From positions 2,232,001-2,296,000 of the forward strand of contig CAWBJW010000002.1 in assembly GCA_963789255.1 (NCBI GenBank): a stretch of 64,000 nucleotides of DNA, given 5' to 3'. Within the stretch, counting starts at the first letter, position 1, and every line of letters begins with the position of its first letter. Below the pieces are notes generated by a model. It was given only the letters and a program-made list of their open reading frames with translations, was not told the DNA's origin and did no database searches. This document shows positions 53,905-61,919 of the stretch, piece after piece. The DNA is from DATARH01 sp963789255. GTDB lineage: Bacteria; Pseudomonadota; Alphaproteobacteria; ATCC43930; CGMCC-115725. Position numbers and translations under genes: made by a program.

Positions 53905-56301
53905 TTCCTGACGCGTCACCGCGTTAATTCCGTGTCCTCCGCGGCTCCGTGGTGCGGCCTGGATCGCGCGCCAGACGCGCTCCGAGGTCGCCGGCATCTC
54001 GATGTGGCTGACCCCGAACTCGGCGAGCGCATCAACGACCGCGTTGATGACGACGCCGAGCGCCGGGGTGGTGCCGCCCTCGCCGGCCGGGCGGATGCCG
54101 AGCGGATGCGTCGGGCTCGGCACCTCGCTGAGTTCGCAGTTAAAGAACGGCACGGTGTCGGCGCGCGGCATCGTGTAGTCCATGAACGAGCCGGAGAGCA
54201 GCTGACCGCTGTCGCGGTCGTAGACCACCTGCTCGCCCATTGCCTGGCCGACGCCCTGGACGATGCCGCCATGGACCTGGCCGTGCACGATCATCGGGTT
54301 GACGGCGCGGCCGACATCGTCGACCGCGCTGTAGCGCACGATCTCGACCGTTCCGGTGTCGGGATCGACCTCGACCTCGCAGACATGGCAGCCATAGGGA
54401 AAGGCGGCGAGGTTGACGGTCTCGTCGCCTGTCCCGCTCAGCTTTCCGCGAAGTTCTTCTGGCAGGTCGCTGCGTTCGATGGCGGCGCGGGCGACGGCGA
54501 AAATCCCGAGTGCGCGGTCGGTGCCCTTGACGCGAAACTCGCCGGCCGAAAATTCGAGATCGGCCGGCGCGGCCTCCAGCACGTGGCTGGCGATCTTCAG
54601 CCCCTTCTCGATGATCTCGTTCGAGGCGTTCAGCATGACGATGCTGCCCAGCCGCAGCGCGCGCCCGGAATGCGCCCCGCCGCCGACCGAGACGCGATCG
54701 GTGTCGCCGGTCACCAGGCGCACGCTGTCGAGCGGCACGCCGAGCCATTCGGTGATCAGCTGGGCAAAGCTGGTCTCGTGCCCCTGGCCCTGCGATACGG
54801 TGCCGACCACCACTTCCACGGTGCCGCCCACCGCGCCTTCCGGCAATATGGTGACCTCGGCCTTCTCGCGCGGCGCGCCGGTCGCGGTGTCGACGTAATT
54901 GGCGATGCCGATGCCGCGGCATTTGCCGCGCCCCTTCGCCTCGGCGCGGCGCGCCGGCAAGCCATCCCAATCGGCGAGCGCCAGCACCCGCTCCATGACC
55001 TCATGGTAATGGCCGCTGTCGTAGACCATGCCGAACGGGTTGGTGTACGGCATCGCCGATTGCGGCACGAGATTGCGGCGCCGCAGTTCAATGCGGTCGA
55101 TGCCGGTCTGCCGCGCGGCGAGGTCGATGAGCCGCTCCATGACGAACATCACTTCGGGGCGGCCGGAGCTGCGATAGGGGCGGGTCGGCAATGTGTTGGT
55201 GAGGGCGGCGCGGGCGCGGAAGTGCACCGATGGCACATGGTAGATGCTCGACATGATCTCGACGCCCTTGTTGAGGGAGCCGAAGGCGAGCGCGTAGGCG
55301 CCCTGGTTGACGAGGTTCGAGCCGCGCATCGCCAGGAAAGTGCCGCCGGCGTCGAGCGCCAGTTCGGCCGACACCGCCAGATCGCGCGCCTGGTGGTCGG
55401 CCATGAAGTATTCGCTGCGGTCGCTGGTCCACTTCACCGGCCGCCCGACCCGCCGCGATGCCCAGGCGACGACCGCAAATTCGGGGTTGAAGCCGCCGCG
55501 CGTGCCGAAATTGCCGCCAATATCCTGCATCACCATGCGGCACTGCTCGGTCGGCACCCCGAGAACCATCGCCAGGTCGCGCCGCGGGCTGACCGCGCCG
55601 CCCGCCCCGGCATAGAGCGTGTAATGCCCGGTCGCCGGATCGAAGTCGCCAACCGCGGCGCGCGGCTCCATCGGCACCCCGGCGACGCGCTGCACCCAGG
55701 TGTCGAATTTGACGACATGCGCGGCGCCGGCAAAGGCCGCCGCAGCCGCTGCGGCGTCGCCGACCTCGCCGTCGAGGATGATGTTCGGGCTGTCCCGACG
55801 CGCCCGCGGAGCGCCGGGTTCGGCGGCGATGAGGGCGTGGGTGACCGCCGGCAGCACCTCGTAATCGACCGCGACGCGTTCGGCCGCGTCCGTGGCGCCG
55901 ACCAGGGTCGTCGCGACGACGACGGCGACGATCTCGCCGACATGGCACACCTCGGGCCCGATGATCGCGGCCTGCAGCGGGCGGACGACCGGCGAGCCGT
56001 CCCTGTTCGTGATGCTGATGTCGGCCGGGTGGCTGTTGGCGATGTTCGGCAACGGATTGAGCCCGTCCCGCCGCACATCGTCAGCGGTCAGGACGGCGAG
56101 GACCCCCCGCATCGCCCGCGCTGCCGCCGTTTCGATGCTGCGAATCGCCGCATGCGCATGCGGCGAGCGGACCATCACGGCATAGGCCTGGCCGGGGAGG
56201 TTGAAATCGTCGCTGTAATGCCCGTTGCCGGTCAACAGGCGCAGATCTTCGCGACGCCGGACCGGCTGCCCGATACCCGTTCCTGTTGGCCCGCCATCCA
56301 T
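53617..56301 (-). CDS. Xanthine dehydrogenase family molybdopterin-binding subunit
   Basis: The functional protein is about 785 residues from ATG 56301 (MDGGPTGTGIGQPVRRREDL) to about WRAIQAA (53950). As read, no stop follows and the frame continues through the ankyrin start to 53617 (894 residues). Molybdenum-enzyme motifs include QDIGGNFGTRGGFNPE, RPYRSSGRPE, GQGHETSFAQL and the active-site Glu in RPAGEGGTTPALG. CoxL/carbon-monoxide-dehydrogenase-like hydroxylase of unknown substrate. The FAD and 2Fe-2S partner genes are not adjacent. Confidence 0.85.
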   Translation of the reverse strand: MDGGPTGTGIGQPVRRREDLRLLTGNGHYSDDFNLPGQAYAVMVRSPHAHAAIRSIETAAARAMRGVLAVLTADDVRRDGLNPLPNIANSHPADISITNRDGSPVVRPLQAAIIGPEVCHVGEIVAVVVATTLVGATDAAERVAVDYEVLPAVTHALIAAEPGAPRARRDSPNIILDGEVGDAAAAAAAFAGAAHVVKFDTWVQRVAGVPMEPRAAVGDFDPATGHYTLYAGAGGAVSPRRDLAMVLGVPTEQCRMVMQDIGGNFGTRGGFNPEFAVVAWASRRVGRPVKWTSDRSEYFMADHQARDLAVSAELALDAGGTFLAMRGSNLVNQGAYALAFGSLNKGVEIMSSIYHVPSVHFRARAALTNTLPTRPYRSSGRPEVMFVMERLIDLAARQTGIDRIELRRRNLVPQSAMPYTNPFGMVYDSGHYHEVMERVLALADWDGLPARRAEAKGRGKCRGIGIANYVDTATGAPREKAEVTILPEGAVGGTVEVVVGTVSQGQGHETSFAQLITEWLGVPLDSVRLVTGDTDRVSVGGGAHSGRALRLGSIVMLNASNEIIEKGLKIASHVLEAAPADLEFSAGEFRVKGTDRALGIFAVARAAIERSDLPEELRGKLSGTGDETVNLAAFPYGCHVCEVEVDPDTGTVEIVRYSAVDDVGRAVNPMIVHGQVHGGIVQGVGQAMGEQVVYDRDSGQLLSGSFMDYTMPRADTVPFFNCELSEVPSPTHPLGIRPAGEGGTTPALGVVINAVVDALAEFGVSHIEMPATSERVWRAIQAAPRSRGGHGINAVTRQEMTNKLQDRFSDLVNYQSDDPSEPIDALTIKTPRGTIACITLQCAAMKRRRCYCWTPASISIRLETWGTHRCTTLICSSRWAWQSYCWRAERGGTS
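53924..53953. repeat. ACCACGAAGGCACG-type repeat, copy B (inverted)
   Basis: On the minus strand ACCACGGAGCCGCGGAGGAC then ACGGAATTAA, matching copy A at 53517-53547. It spans the point where the xanthine-dehydrogenase-family protein should end. Confidence 0.6.
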
Positions 56302-56315
56302 CAAACCACCTCGCT

Positions 56316-56416
56316 GTCATTCCGGGGCGACCCGCAGGGTCGAACCCGGAACCCATATTCCAGAGGCCGGTGTTCATGGGTTCCGGGTTCGCCGCAATGC
56401 GGCGCCCCGGAATGAC
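56316..56416. repeat. Large palindromic element (GTCATTCCGGGGCG family)
   Basis: Perfect 14-bp terminal inverted repeats GTCATTCCGGGGCG / CGCCCCGGAATGAC enclose a second inner pair (AACCCGGAACCCAT / ATGGGTTCCGGGTT). It lies between the molybdenum enzyme and the extradiol dioxygenase gene. Confidence 0.85.
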
Positions 56417-56425
56417 AATCGGGTG

Positions 56426-57493
56426 CTACGCCGGGAACGACAGGAAGCATTTGTCCGAGGCGAGGATATAGGTCTCCATGTAATCCTGGATCACCGGCTT
56501 CTTCTTATCGAGCGCTTCCATCGCGCCGGCGAGCGCCATCCAGTTCAGCATCTCGTGCTGGCCGGAAAATTCCATCTCGGCCAGCGAGCGCTTGCGCCAG
56601 GTGCCCCAATCGGCGCGGCCGATCGCGTCGAACAGGATGCGGTCGCCCTCGTGGTCGGGCCACAGATAGCCGTTCTTCGGCGACAGGAAGCAGTGCGACC
56701 AGGAGGACGAGGCGACGAGCGCGACGCGGTAGGGCGATTTTGCCAGCACCTCGGCGATCGCGGCACCGACCTCCATGCAGCGCCAGGGCTGCGGCGACGG
56801 CGGGTCGCCCAATTCGCCCTCCGGCCGCGGCGGCCCGTAGAGATGGCCAAAACCGCCCTTGGCCTGGATCAGGTTGCGGCCGTAGCAGTTGATCGCGAAC
56901 GGGATCACCGGATAGGGGAAGCCCTTCCGGTCCCAATCGAGATAGAGGAAGGTGTTGGCGAAGGCATGCGCCATCGGGTGGTGCAACGGCTGGTAGGCAT
57001 AGGCGAGGTCGATGCCCTTCTCGATCAGCCCGGTGGCGATGTATTTCGCCGCCTCGCGATGGCCCTTCAGCGGCATCGCCCACTCGCCCGGCTCGTCCCA
57101 GCGGTTGATCTTGCCGCCGTTTCCGTTATGCCACGGCGTCAGGTCGAACTCCGGGTCATAGCCGAGGATGCAGAACGGCGGGATGATGTCTTCCTTGAAG
57201 TTCTCGTACTGGTCGTCGCCCCATACCAGCACGAAATCCGGGTTGAAATCGTCGAGGATCTTGCGGATCGCGCGGAAATCGTTGCCGAAGCGCTCGCCGC
57301 AGCGATTGGCCGCCGACAACCCATCGTCGTTGCCGAGCTCGGCGATCAATTCCTTTGGCCAATTGGCCGGGTCCTTCACCTTCGGGTCGACATTGGGCGC
57401 GCCGAGCACCCGCTTGAAGACGCCGGTCAGCGCCTCATTCGGCAGGCACAAGGTCGGCCAGTGGGTGCAACCGAGCCCGAGAATTTCCGCCAT
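56426..57493 (-). CDS. Class III extradiol ring-cleavage dioxygenase (LigB-like)
   Basis: 355 residues with an AGGAGG ribosome site overlapping the preceding stop region. LigB-type features: GLGCTHWPTLCLP near the start (metal His), DFVLVWGDDQYENF, PLHHPMAHAFANT and VALVASSSWSHCFLSP. Such enzymes open catecholic rings with Fe(II). Upstream on the same strand is a flavin monooxygenase that could supply the catechol; a caspase-like gene lies between them. The substrate is not defined. Confidence 0.85.
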   Translation of the reverse strand: MAEILGLGCTHWPTLCLPNEALTGVFKRVLGAPNVDPKVKDPANWPKELIAELGNDDGLSAANRCGERFGNDFRAIRKILDDFNPDFVLVWGDDQYENFKEDIIPPFCILGYDPEFDLTPWHNGNGGKINRWDEPGEWAMPLKGHREAAKYIATGLIEKGIDLAYAYQPLHHPMAHAFANTFLYLDWDRKGFPYPVIPFAINCYGRNLIQAKGGFGHLYGPPRPEGELGDPPSPQPWRCMEVGAAIAEVLAKSPYRVALVASSSWSHCFLSPKNGYLWPDHEGDRILFDAIGRADWGTWRKRSLAEMEFSGQHEMLNWMALAGAMEALDKKKPVIQDYMETYILASDKCFLSFPA

Positions 57494-57506
57494 TTCCGTT
57501 CCTCCT

Positions 57507-58091
57507 TTAGGTGTTTCGAGCGGGATAGCGCCGATAGCGATCCGCGTCCCAGCGCCAATACACGAACTCGTGGTTGGTGACCGAATTCATCTTGTCTACG
57601 GCGTGCTGAAATACCTCACGTCCCATGCCCTTTTGCACCAGCTCTGTATAGAGGATTGGCCAGCTAATGCATGCGCCTGAGAACGTGAGTTTATCGCTGT
57701 TCGACTCGCTTCCAAAAATCACGGAAGGCCGCCATTCCTTTTTAAAAAACGCGCGCGCCGCGCCGCCCTCACCGCCGAGGCAACTCGATAGAATTAGCGC
57801 ATCAGGGTCATACGTTGCATCATCAAAAGCCTCGGCTAATTCGTCCCAGGAGAGCCTCTCACCATTGGTAAGACAGATCCCCTCGTCATTGCCGTGGCAG
57901 GATAAATGGAATATCTCGCAGTCCCGCTTTGACGCTCTCTCTAACGCCTGAATGAGAAAGCCTTTGGTAATAGCAATTCTATAAGTTGTGCGTGCTCCAG
58001 AAAGCCGCACTATTTCCTCGACCACGTGGCCTTCCCATTCCCTCCTGTAGAAATTGGCGGCGGAAACAAACTCCACAATGTATGCACGCAT
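57507..58091 (-). CDS. Stand-alone CHAT/caspase-like protease domain protein
   Basis: 194 residues, a single domain. The caspase-fold dyad is visible: His66 in EIFHLSCHGNDEG after a hydrophobic strand and Cys104 in DALILSSCLGGEGG. The tail ends in YWRWDADRYRRYP. No partner domain is attached. Composition is clearly less GC-rich than in the flanking genes, suggesting transfer. A GGAGA site precedes the ATG, 9 bp after the monooxygenase stop, so it is cotranscribed with the degradation genes on both sides. Protease activity and targets are inferred. Confidence 0.65.
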   Translation of the reverse strand: MRAYIVEFVSAANFYRREWEGHVVEEIVRLSGARTTYRIAITKGFLIQALERASKRDCEIFHLSCHGNDEGICLTNGERLSWDELAEAFDDATYDPDALILSSCLGGEGGAARAFFKKEWRPSVIFGSESNSDKLTFSGACISWPILYTELVQKGMGREVFQHAVDKMNSVTNHEFVYWRWDADRYRRYPARNT

Positions 58092-58100
58092 CAGGTCTCC

Positions 58101-59315
58101 TTAATATTGCCCCTTCGGTTCGAGGCCGAAGGCATGCTGGCCGTACATCGTGCCGACCGCGTCCCAGTTGAGGCTGACATGGCGCGCCACGGCATTGGCG
58201 TCGCGCCAGGCGCGCTGCACCGGGTTGCTGAGCATGAGGCCATAGCCGCCAGTGGAGGCATTCAATGCCTCGACCGCCTGCACCGCAAGCCTCGTCACAT
58301 AAGCCTGGTTGCGCCGGCAGCGGATGCGGTCGGCGACCGTGATCGGATCGCCGGCGTAGAGCTTTTGCGTCATGTTGCGCATGTCGGTGAGGAGGATCAG
58401 CTCGGCGCTTTCGACGCAGGAGGCCGCCTCGGCATAGCGCAGCTGCACGGTGGCGAACTCGGCCATCGGCAATTGCCCGCCGGCGAGGGCGCCGCGGGTT
58501 TTGCGACCGGAATTGATCATTTCCAGATAGCTGTCGAGCGCGCCCCGCGCCGCCCCGACCGCGGTCGAGGCGAGCATCGAGGCGCCGTGGATCAACAGCG
58601 GCATCTTGTAGAGCGGGTTCCGGTGATACTTGGCCCCCGGCGTCGTCCCGGCGCGCGCATCGGAAAAGAGGAGGATGCGGCGCTCCGGGACAAACACGTC
58701 TTTGACCGCGATGTCCTTGCTGCCGGTGCCGCAGAGGCCGTTGACGAACCAGTTGTCGATGATCTCGCAATCGCCGACCGGCAGCAGGAAGAAGGCGCCC
58801 TCATGGGGCGGTGCGGCCCCAGGCGGGGTGATGAAGGCGCCGAGATAGGCCCAGCTGGCATGGTCGCAGCCGCTGGCAAACGACCAGTTCCCGTTGAGGA
58901 TATAGCCGCCATCGACCGGCACCGCCGCCCCGGTCGGGGCAAAGCAGGCGCAGCTGAACGGATCCTCGTCGGTGCTCCAGATCTCGCGCTGCGTCTCGAT
59001 CGGGAAATGGCTCATCGAGCGGCCGTTGGAAACCGCGCCGTTGACCGCCCAGCCCGTGGAGGCGCAGGCCGCCGAGATGGTCAGCGCGATCCGGAGCGCG
59101 GTCTCGCCGTCATACTCGAAGCCGCCGAATTCCTTCGGCCGGCTGGTCCGCAGCAATTCGGCCGCGCGGAACTTGGCGATGATGTGCGCGGAGATCGCGC
59201 GGTTGCGCTCGGTATCTTCGGCCAGGGCGCGGATCTCGGGGACCATCGCGCGGGCCCGCTCGACCAGCTCGTCCGGGCTCGGCACGGCAAGGCGGCGGAC
59301 CGCGGCGGTCGTCAT
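58101..59315 (-). CDS. Flavin-dependent monooxygenase, acyl-CoA dehydrogenase fold (HsaA-like)
   Basis: 404 residues. The ACAD-fold flavin hydroxylase group is indicated by ELLRTSRPKEFGGFEYD, STGWAVNGAVSNG, VDGGYILNGNWSFASGCDHA and the C-terminal STGGYGLMLSNPVQRAWRD. Such two-component oxygenases (HsaA, HpaB-like group D) hydroxylate phenols with reduced FMN from a separate reductase, not in the window. Combined with the LigB-like dioxygenase downstream it suggests phenol to catechol to ring opening. Confidence 0.83.
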   Translation of the reverse strand: MTTAAVRRLAVPSPDELVERARAMVPEIRALAEDTERNRAISAHIIAKFRAAELLRTSRPKEFGGFEYDGETALRIALTISAACASTGWAVNGAVSNGRSMSHFPIETQREIWSTDEDPFSCACFAPTGAAVPVDGGYILNGNWSFASGCDHASWAYLGAFITPPGAAPPHEGAFFLLPVGDCEIIDNWFVNGLCGTGSKDIAVKDVFVPERRILLFSDARAGTTPGAKYHRNPLYKMPLLIHGASMLASTAVGAARGALDSYLEMINSGRKTRGALAGGQLPMAEFATVQLRYAEAASCVESAELILLTDMRNMTQKLYAGDPITVADRIRCRRNQAYVTRLAVQAVEALNASTGGYGLMLSNPVQRAWRDANAVARHVSLNWDAVGTMYGQHAFGLEPKGQY

Positions 59316-59422
59316 TCCAGCTTTCCCCGTTGCAGCCAGGGTCGCGTCCCGGCACGCGCATCGGCCGAAATTCTACCGCGCGGAACGGCAAAGCGGCAAT
59401 GACATTGGCCGGTCGCCGGCCT

Positions 59423-60256
59423 CTAGCGCGACAAGGCGGCGACGATGGCCGAGACCAGCGGCTTCATGAAGTAGCTGTCGCGCGGCATGATCGCCACCGA
59501 CAAACCCTGCCGCTCCAGCTCGGCGGCGACAACCGGGCCGACCGCGGCGATCGCGGTTCGCTGCAGCGCGGCGCGAAGCCCGGTTTCCAGCCGCGCGGCG
59601 CGAGAGGCCGCAACGAGCCGGGTGACCTGGGCGGCGCTGGTGAAGGCGACCGCGTCGATCTGGCCGCCGGCAATTTCCGCAATCAGCGCCCGGATCGCGT
59701 CGTCGCCGGAAGAGGGAACATAGGCATAGGGCCATACCGGGTCGGGCTGCGCGCCGGCATTTGCGAGGAAGTTGACGAGCGTCGCGGGGGCATCGGGGTA
59801 GAGCTGGACCGCGACGCGCCGGCCGCGCAACCCGCCCTCGGCGAGCGCGGCGATGACCCCTTCGCTCGTCGGCCGCCCGGCGCGCAGCCCGGGCACCAGG
59901 CCGATCTCGCGCAATGCCTGCGCCGGCTTGGGGCCGCGGGTGATCGTCCGGACCCCACCGAGCGCGCCGCGAAAGGCCGGTTCCAGCCCGGCCCGCTCGG
60001 CAAAGCCGCGCAGGCGGCGCAACCCCTCGCCGGTCATCAGCACGAGATCGTCGGGCGGGGCCTCGACAAAGCGCTGCAGCCAGCCCAGCACCGGCGCCGG
60101 ATCGGGCGCGTCGGCGATCGCCACCAGCGGACAGCGCACGGTTTCGGCGCCCTGTGCCTCGAGCATTTGCCCGAGCCGGTCGAGCTCGCGATGTTCGAGG
60201 AGTGCGATCCGCCGGCCGGTGAGCGGGCGTTCGCCGATCGGCTCAGAGGCCGGCAT
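59423..60256 (-). CDS. hemD: Uroporphyrinogen-III synthase-like protein
   Basis: 277 residues. HemD domain pattern: GRRIALLEHRELDRLGQMLEAQGAETVRCPLVAI near the start, LVLMTGEGLRRLRG, the second lobe with GGQIDAVAFTSAAQVTRLV and the C-terminal RTAIAAVGPVVAAELERQGL. HemD closes and inverts ring D of the tetrapyrrole. The gene is away from hemC and other heme genes; similar solitary copies accompany nitrite or sulfite reduction genes elsewhere, not seen here. Confidence 0.8.
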   Translation of the reverse strand: MPASEPIGERPLTGRRIALLEHRELDRLGQMLEAQGAETVRCPLVAIADAPDPAPVLGWLQRFVEAPPDDLVLMTGEGLRRLRGFAERAGLEPAFRGALGGVRTITRGPKPAQALREIGLVPGLRAGRPTSEGVIAALAEGGLRGRRVAVQLYPDAPATLVNFLANAGAQPDPVWPYAYVPSSGDDAIRALIAEIAGGQIDAVAFTSAAQVTRLVAASRAARLETGLRAALQRTAIAAVGPVVAAELERQGLSVAIMPRDSYFMKPLVSAIVAALSR

Positions 60257-60297
60257 GGCGCATCATGCGGCTTCTTTCATGATGAGGGAGTGCGGCC

Positions 60298-60654
60298 ATG
60301 ATCAAAGGCATCAGCGCGGTCACCCTGGCGACGCACGACATGCGGCGCGCCGTCGGCTTCTACCGCATGCTGGGCCTGCCGGTCATCCACGGCGGCGAGG
60401 GCGCGGCCTTCAGCAGTTTGCAGGCGGGCGACAATTTTCTCAACCTGATCGCCGAGATGCCCGAGCGGCGGTGGTCGTGGTGGGGACGCCTGATTTTCTA
60501 CCATTCCGATGTCAACGCCCTCTACGCAAGACTGGTCGCCGCCGGCGTTCGGCCCGATACGGCGCCCTGCGATGCGCCATGGGGCGAGCGCTTCTTCCAC
60601 ATCACCGACCCGGACGGCCATGAGCTGAGCTTCGCCTGGCCGCTCGCGGGCTGA
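60298..60654 (+). CDS. VOC family protein (glyoxalase fold)
   Basis: 118 residues from ATG 60298 with GAGGGAG upstream. ISAVTLATHDMRRAVGFYRMLGLPV, LNLIAE and HITDPDGHELSFAWPL give the metal-binding pattern (the first ligand His appears as Thr/Val-rich TLAT, so it is uncertain). It is divergent from hemD, 41 bp apart. Substrate unknown. Confidence 0.82.
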   Translation: MIKGISAVTLATHDMRRAVGFYRMLGLPVIHGGEGAAFSSLQAGDNFLNLIAEMPERRWSWWGRLIFYHSDVNALYARLVAAGVRPDTAPCDAPWGERFFHITDPDGHELSFAWPLAG

Positions 60655-60756
60655 TCCTCTTCCGGCCTTCGCCGTAACGACCGGCGGCCGGGCGATTGAC
60701 AACGATTGCCCGCGACGGTCTGATCGGGCGACCGATTTCGCGCATGGGAGGGAAGG

Positions 60757-61803
60757 GTGGCCAAATTCAGGATCGCGACGCCGGCGGGCGCCAGCTTCAC
60801 GGTCGCCGGCGGCGGCTACGGCTATGAAATGGAGGCGCTGACGCCGATCGACGCCGAGATCTACGAGATCCCGGCCGGCTCGGAGGAGGAATTCGTCGCC
60901 GCGGCGAAGGATGCCGACGCGCTCTATGCCAAGGGCCGGCCGATCACCAAGAAGATGATCGACGGGCTGGGGCGCTGCAAGATCATCGCGCTCGGCAGCG
61001 TCGGGGTCAACTCGGTCGCTGTCGATGCCGCGACCGAGAAGGGCATCCCGGTCACCAATTGCCCCGACACCTTCATCGAGGAAGTCGCCGACCATGCGAT
61101 GCGGCTGATCCTCGCGACCCACGGCCGCCTTGTCGAGCAGGACCGCATGGTGCGCGAGGGCCGCTGGGCGGAAGGGCGGCCGGCGCTGTTGAAGATTCCG
61201 AGGCTCAGGGGGTTGACGCTGGGCCTCATCGCCTTTGGCCATGTCGCCCGTGCCGTCGCCGAGCGCGCCAAGCCGTTCGGCCTGCACATCATCGCCTACG
61301 ACCCGTTCATCGAAGAGATGGTGATGACCGAACGGGGGGTCGAGCCGGTCAGCCTGCCCGACCTTTTGGCGCGCGCCGACATCATCTCGATGCACTCGCC
61401 GGCGACTGCCAGCGCCCAGCGGATGATCCGCGACGAGCATTTCAGCCAGATGAAGAAGACCGCGATCTACATCTCGACCGGACGCGGGCCGACCACCGAC
61501 GAAGCCGCGCTGATCAAGGCGCTCGACGACGGCATGATCGCCGCGGCCGGGCTCGACGTCCTGGAAACCGAGCCGCCCGGCGGCAACAACCCGCTCCTCA
61601 AGATGGACAACGTGATCCTGACCGCGCATGTCGCCTCGGCAACCTCGCGCTTCGATCCGGCGCGCCGGCGCCGCGTCGGTCTCGAATTGTCGCTGGTGCT
61701 CTCCGGCAAGTGGCCGTTGTCCTGCGTCAACCCGGCGGCGCTGGCGGCGAGCGGGCTCAGGCGCTGGCAGCCGGTGTCGATGGAGCGCGGCCCGAATTCG
61801 TAG
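60757..61803 (+). CDS. D-isomer 2-hydroxyacid dehydrogenase family protein (CtBP-like)
   Basis: 348 residues from a GTG with GGGAGGG upstream. NAD site GLTLGLIAFGHVARAVAERAK, arginine in ISTGRGPTTDEAALI, glutamate in LDVLETEPPGGNNPLL and histidine in LTAHVASATSRFD are all there. Unlike typical members the Rossmann Gly-x-Gly-x-x-Gly is altered (LIAFGHVAR). It oxidises or reduces a 2-hydroxyacid. Downstream, after a palindromic element, is the second SMP-30 gene, so a shared sugar-acid pathway is plausible. Confidence 0.85.
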   Translation: MAKFRIATPAGASFTVAGGGYGYEMEALTPIDAEIYEIPAGSEEEFVAAAKDADALYAKGRPITKKMIDGLGRCKIIALGSVGVNSVAVDAATEKGIPVTNCPDTFIEEVADHAMRLILATHGRLVEQDRMVREGRWAEGRPALLKIPRLRGLTLGLIAFGHVARAVAERAKPFGLHIIAYDPFIEEMVMTERGVEPVSLPDLLARADIISMHSPATASAQRMIRDEHFSQMKKTAIYISTGRGPTTDEAALIKALDDGMIAAAGLDVLETEPPGGNNPLLKMDNVILTAHVASATSRFDPARRRRVGLELSLVLSGKWPLSCVNPAALAASGLRRWQPVSMERGPNS

Positions 61804-61804
61804 A

Positions 61805-61893
61805 CCCTCACCCTTCCCATCGCTGCGCGATGGGCCCCTTCCCCTCTCCCGCAATGCGGGAGAGGGTGGCGAGCGCAGCGAGCCGGGTGAGGG
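61805..61893. repeat. Long palindromic element (CCCTCACCC family)
   Basis: Terminal CCCTCAC / GTGAGGG inverted repeats, with internal hairpins (CCCATCGC-TGC-GCGATGGG and CCCTCTCCCGCAATGCGGGA). It ends 27 bp before the SMP-30 start and forms part of its leader. Confidence 0.75.
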
Positions 61894-61919
61894 GGCGCGA
61901 CATTCTGAAGGAGGATGAA

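Noticed and set aside
53857..56415. 852-codon plus-strand frame
   Set aside because: Antisense shadow of the molybdopterin-binding subunit; Arg/Asp/His-rich with no recognisable motif.
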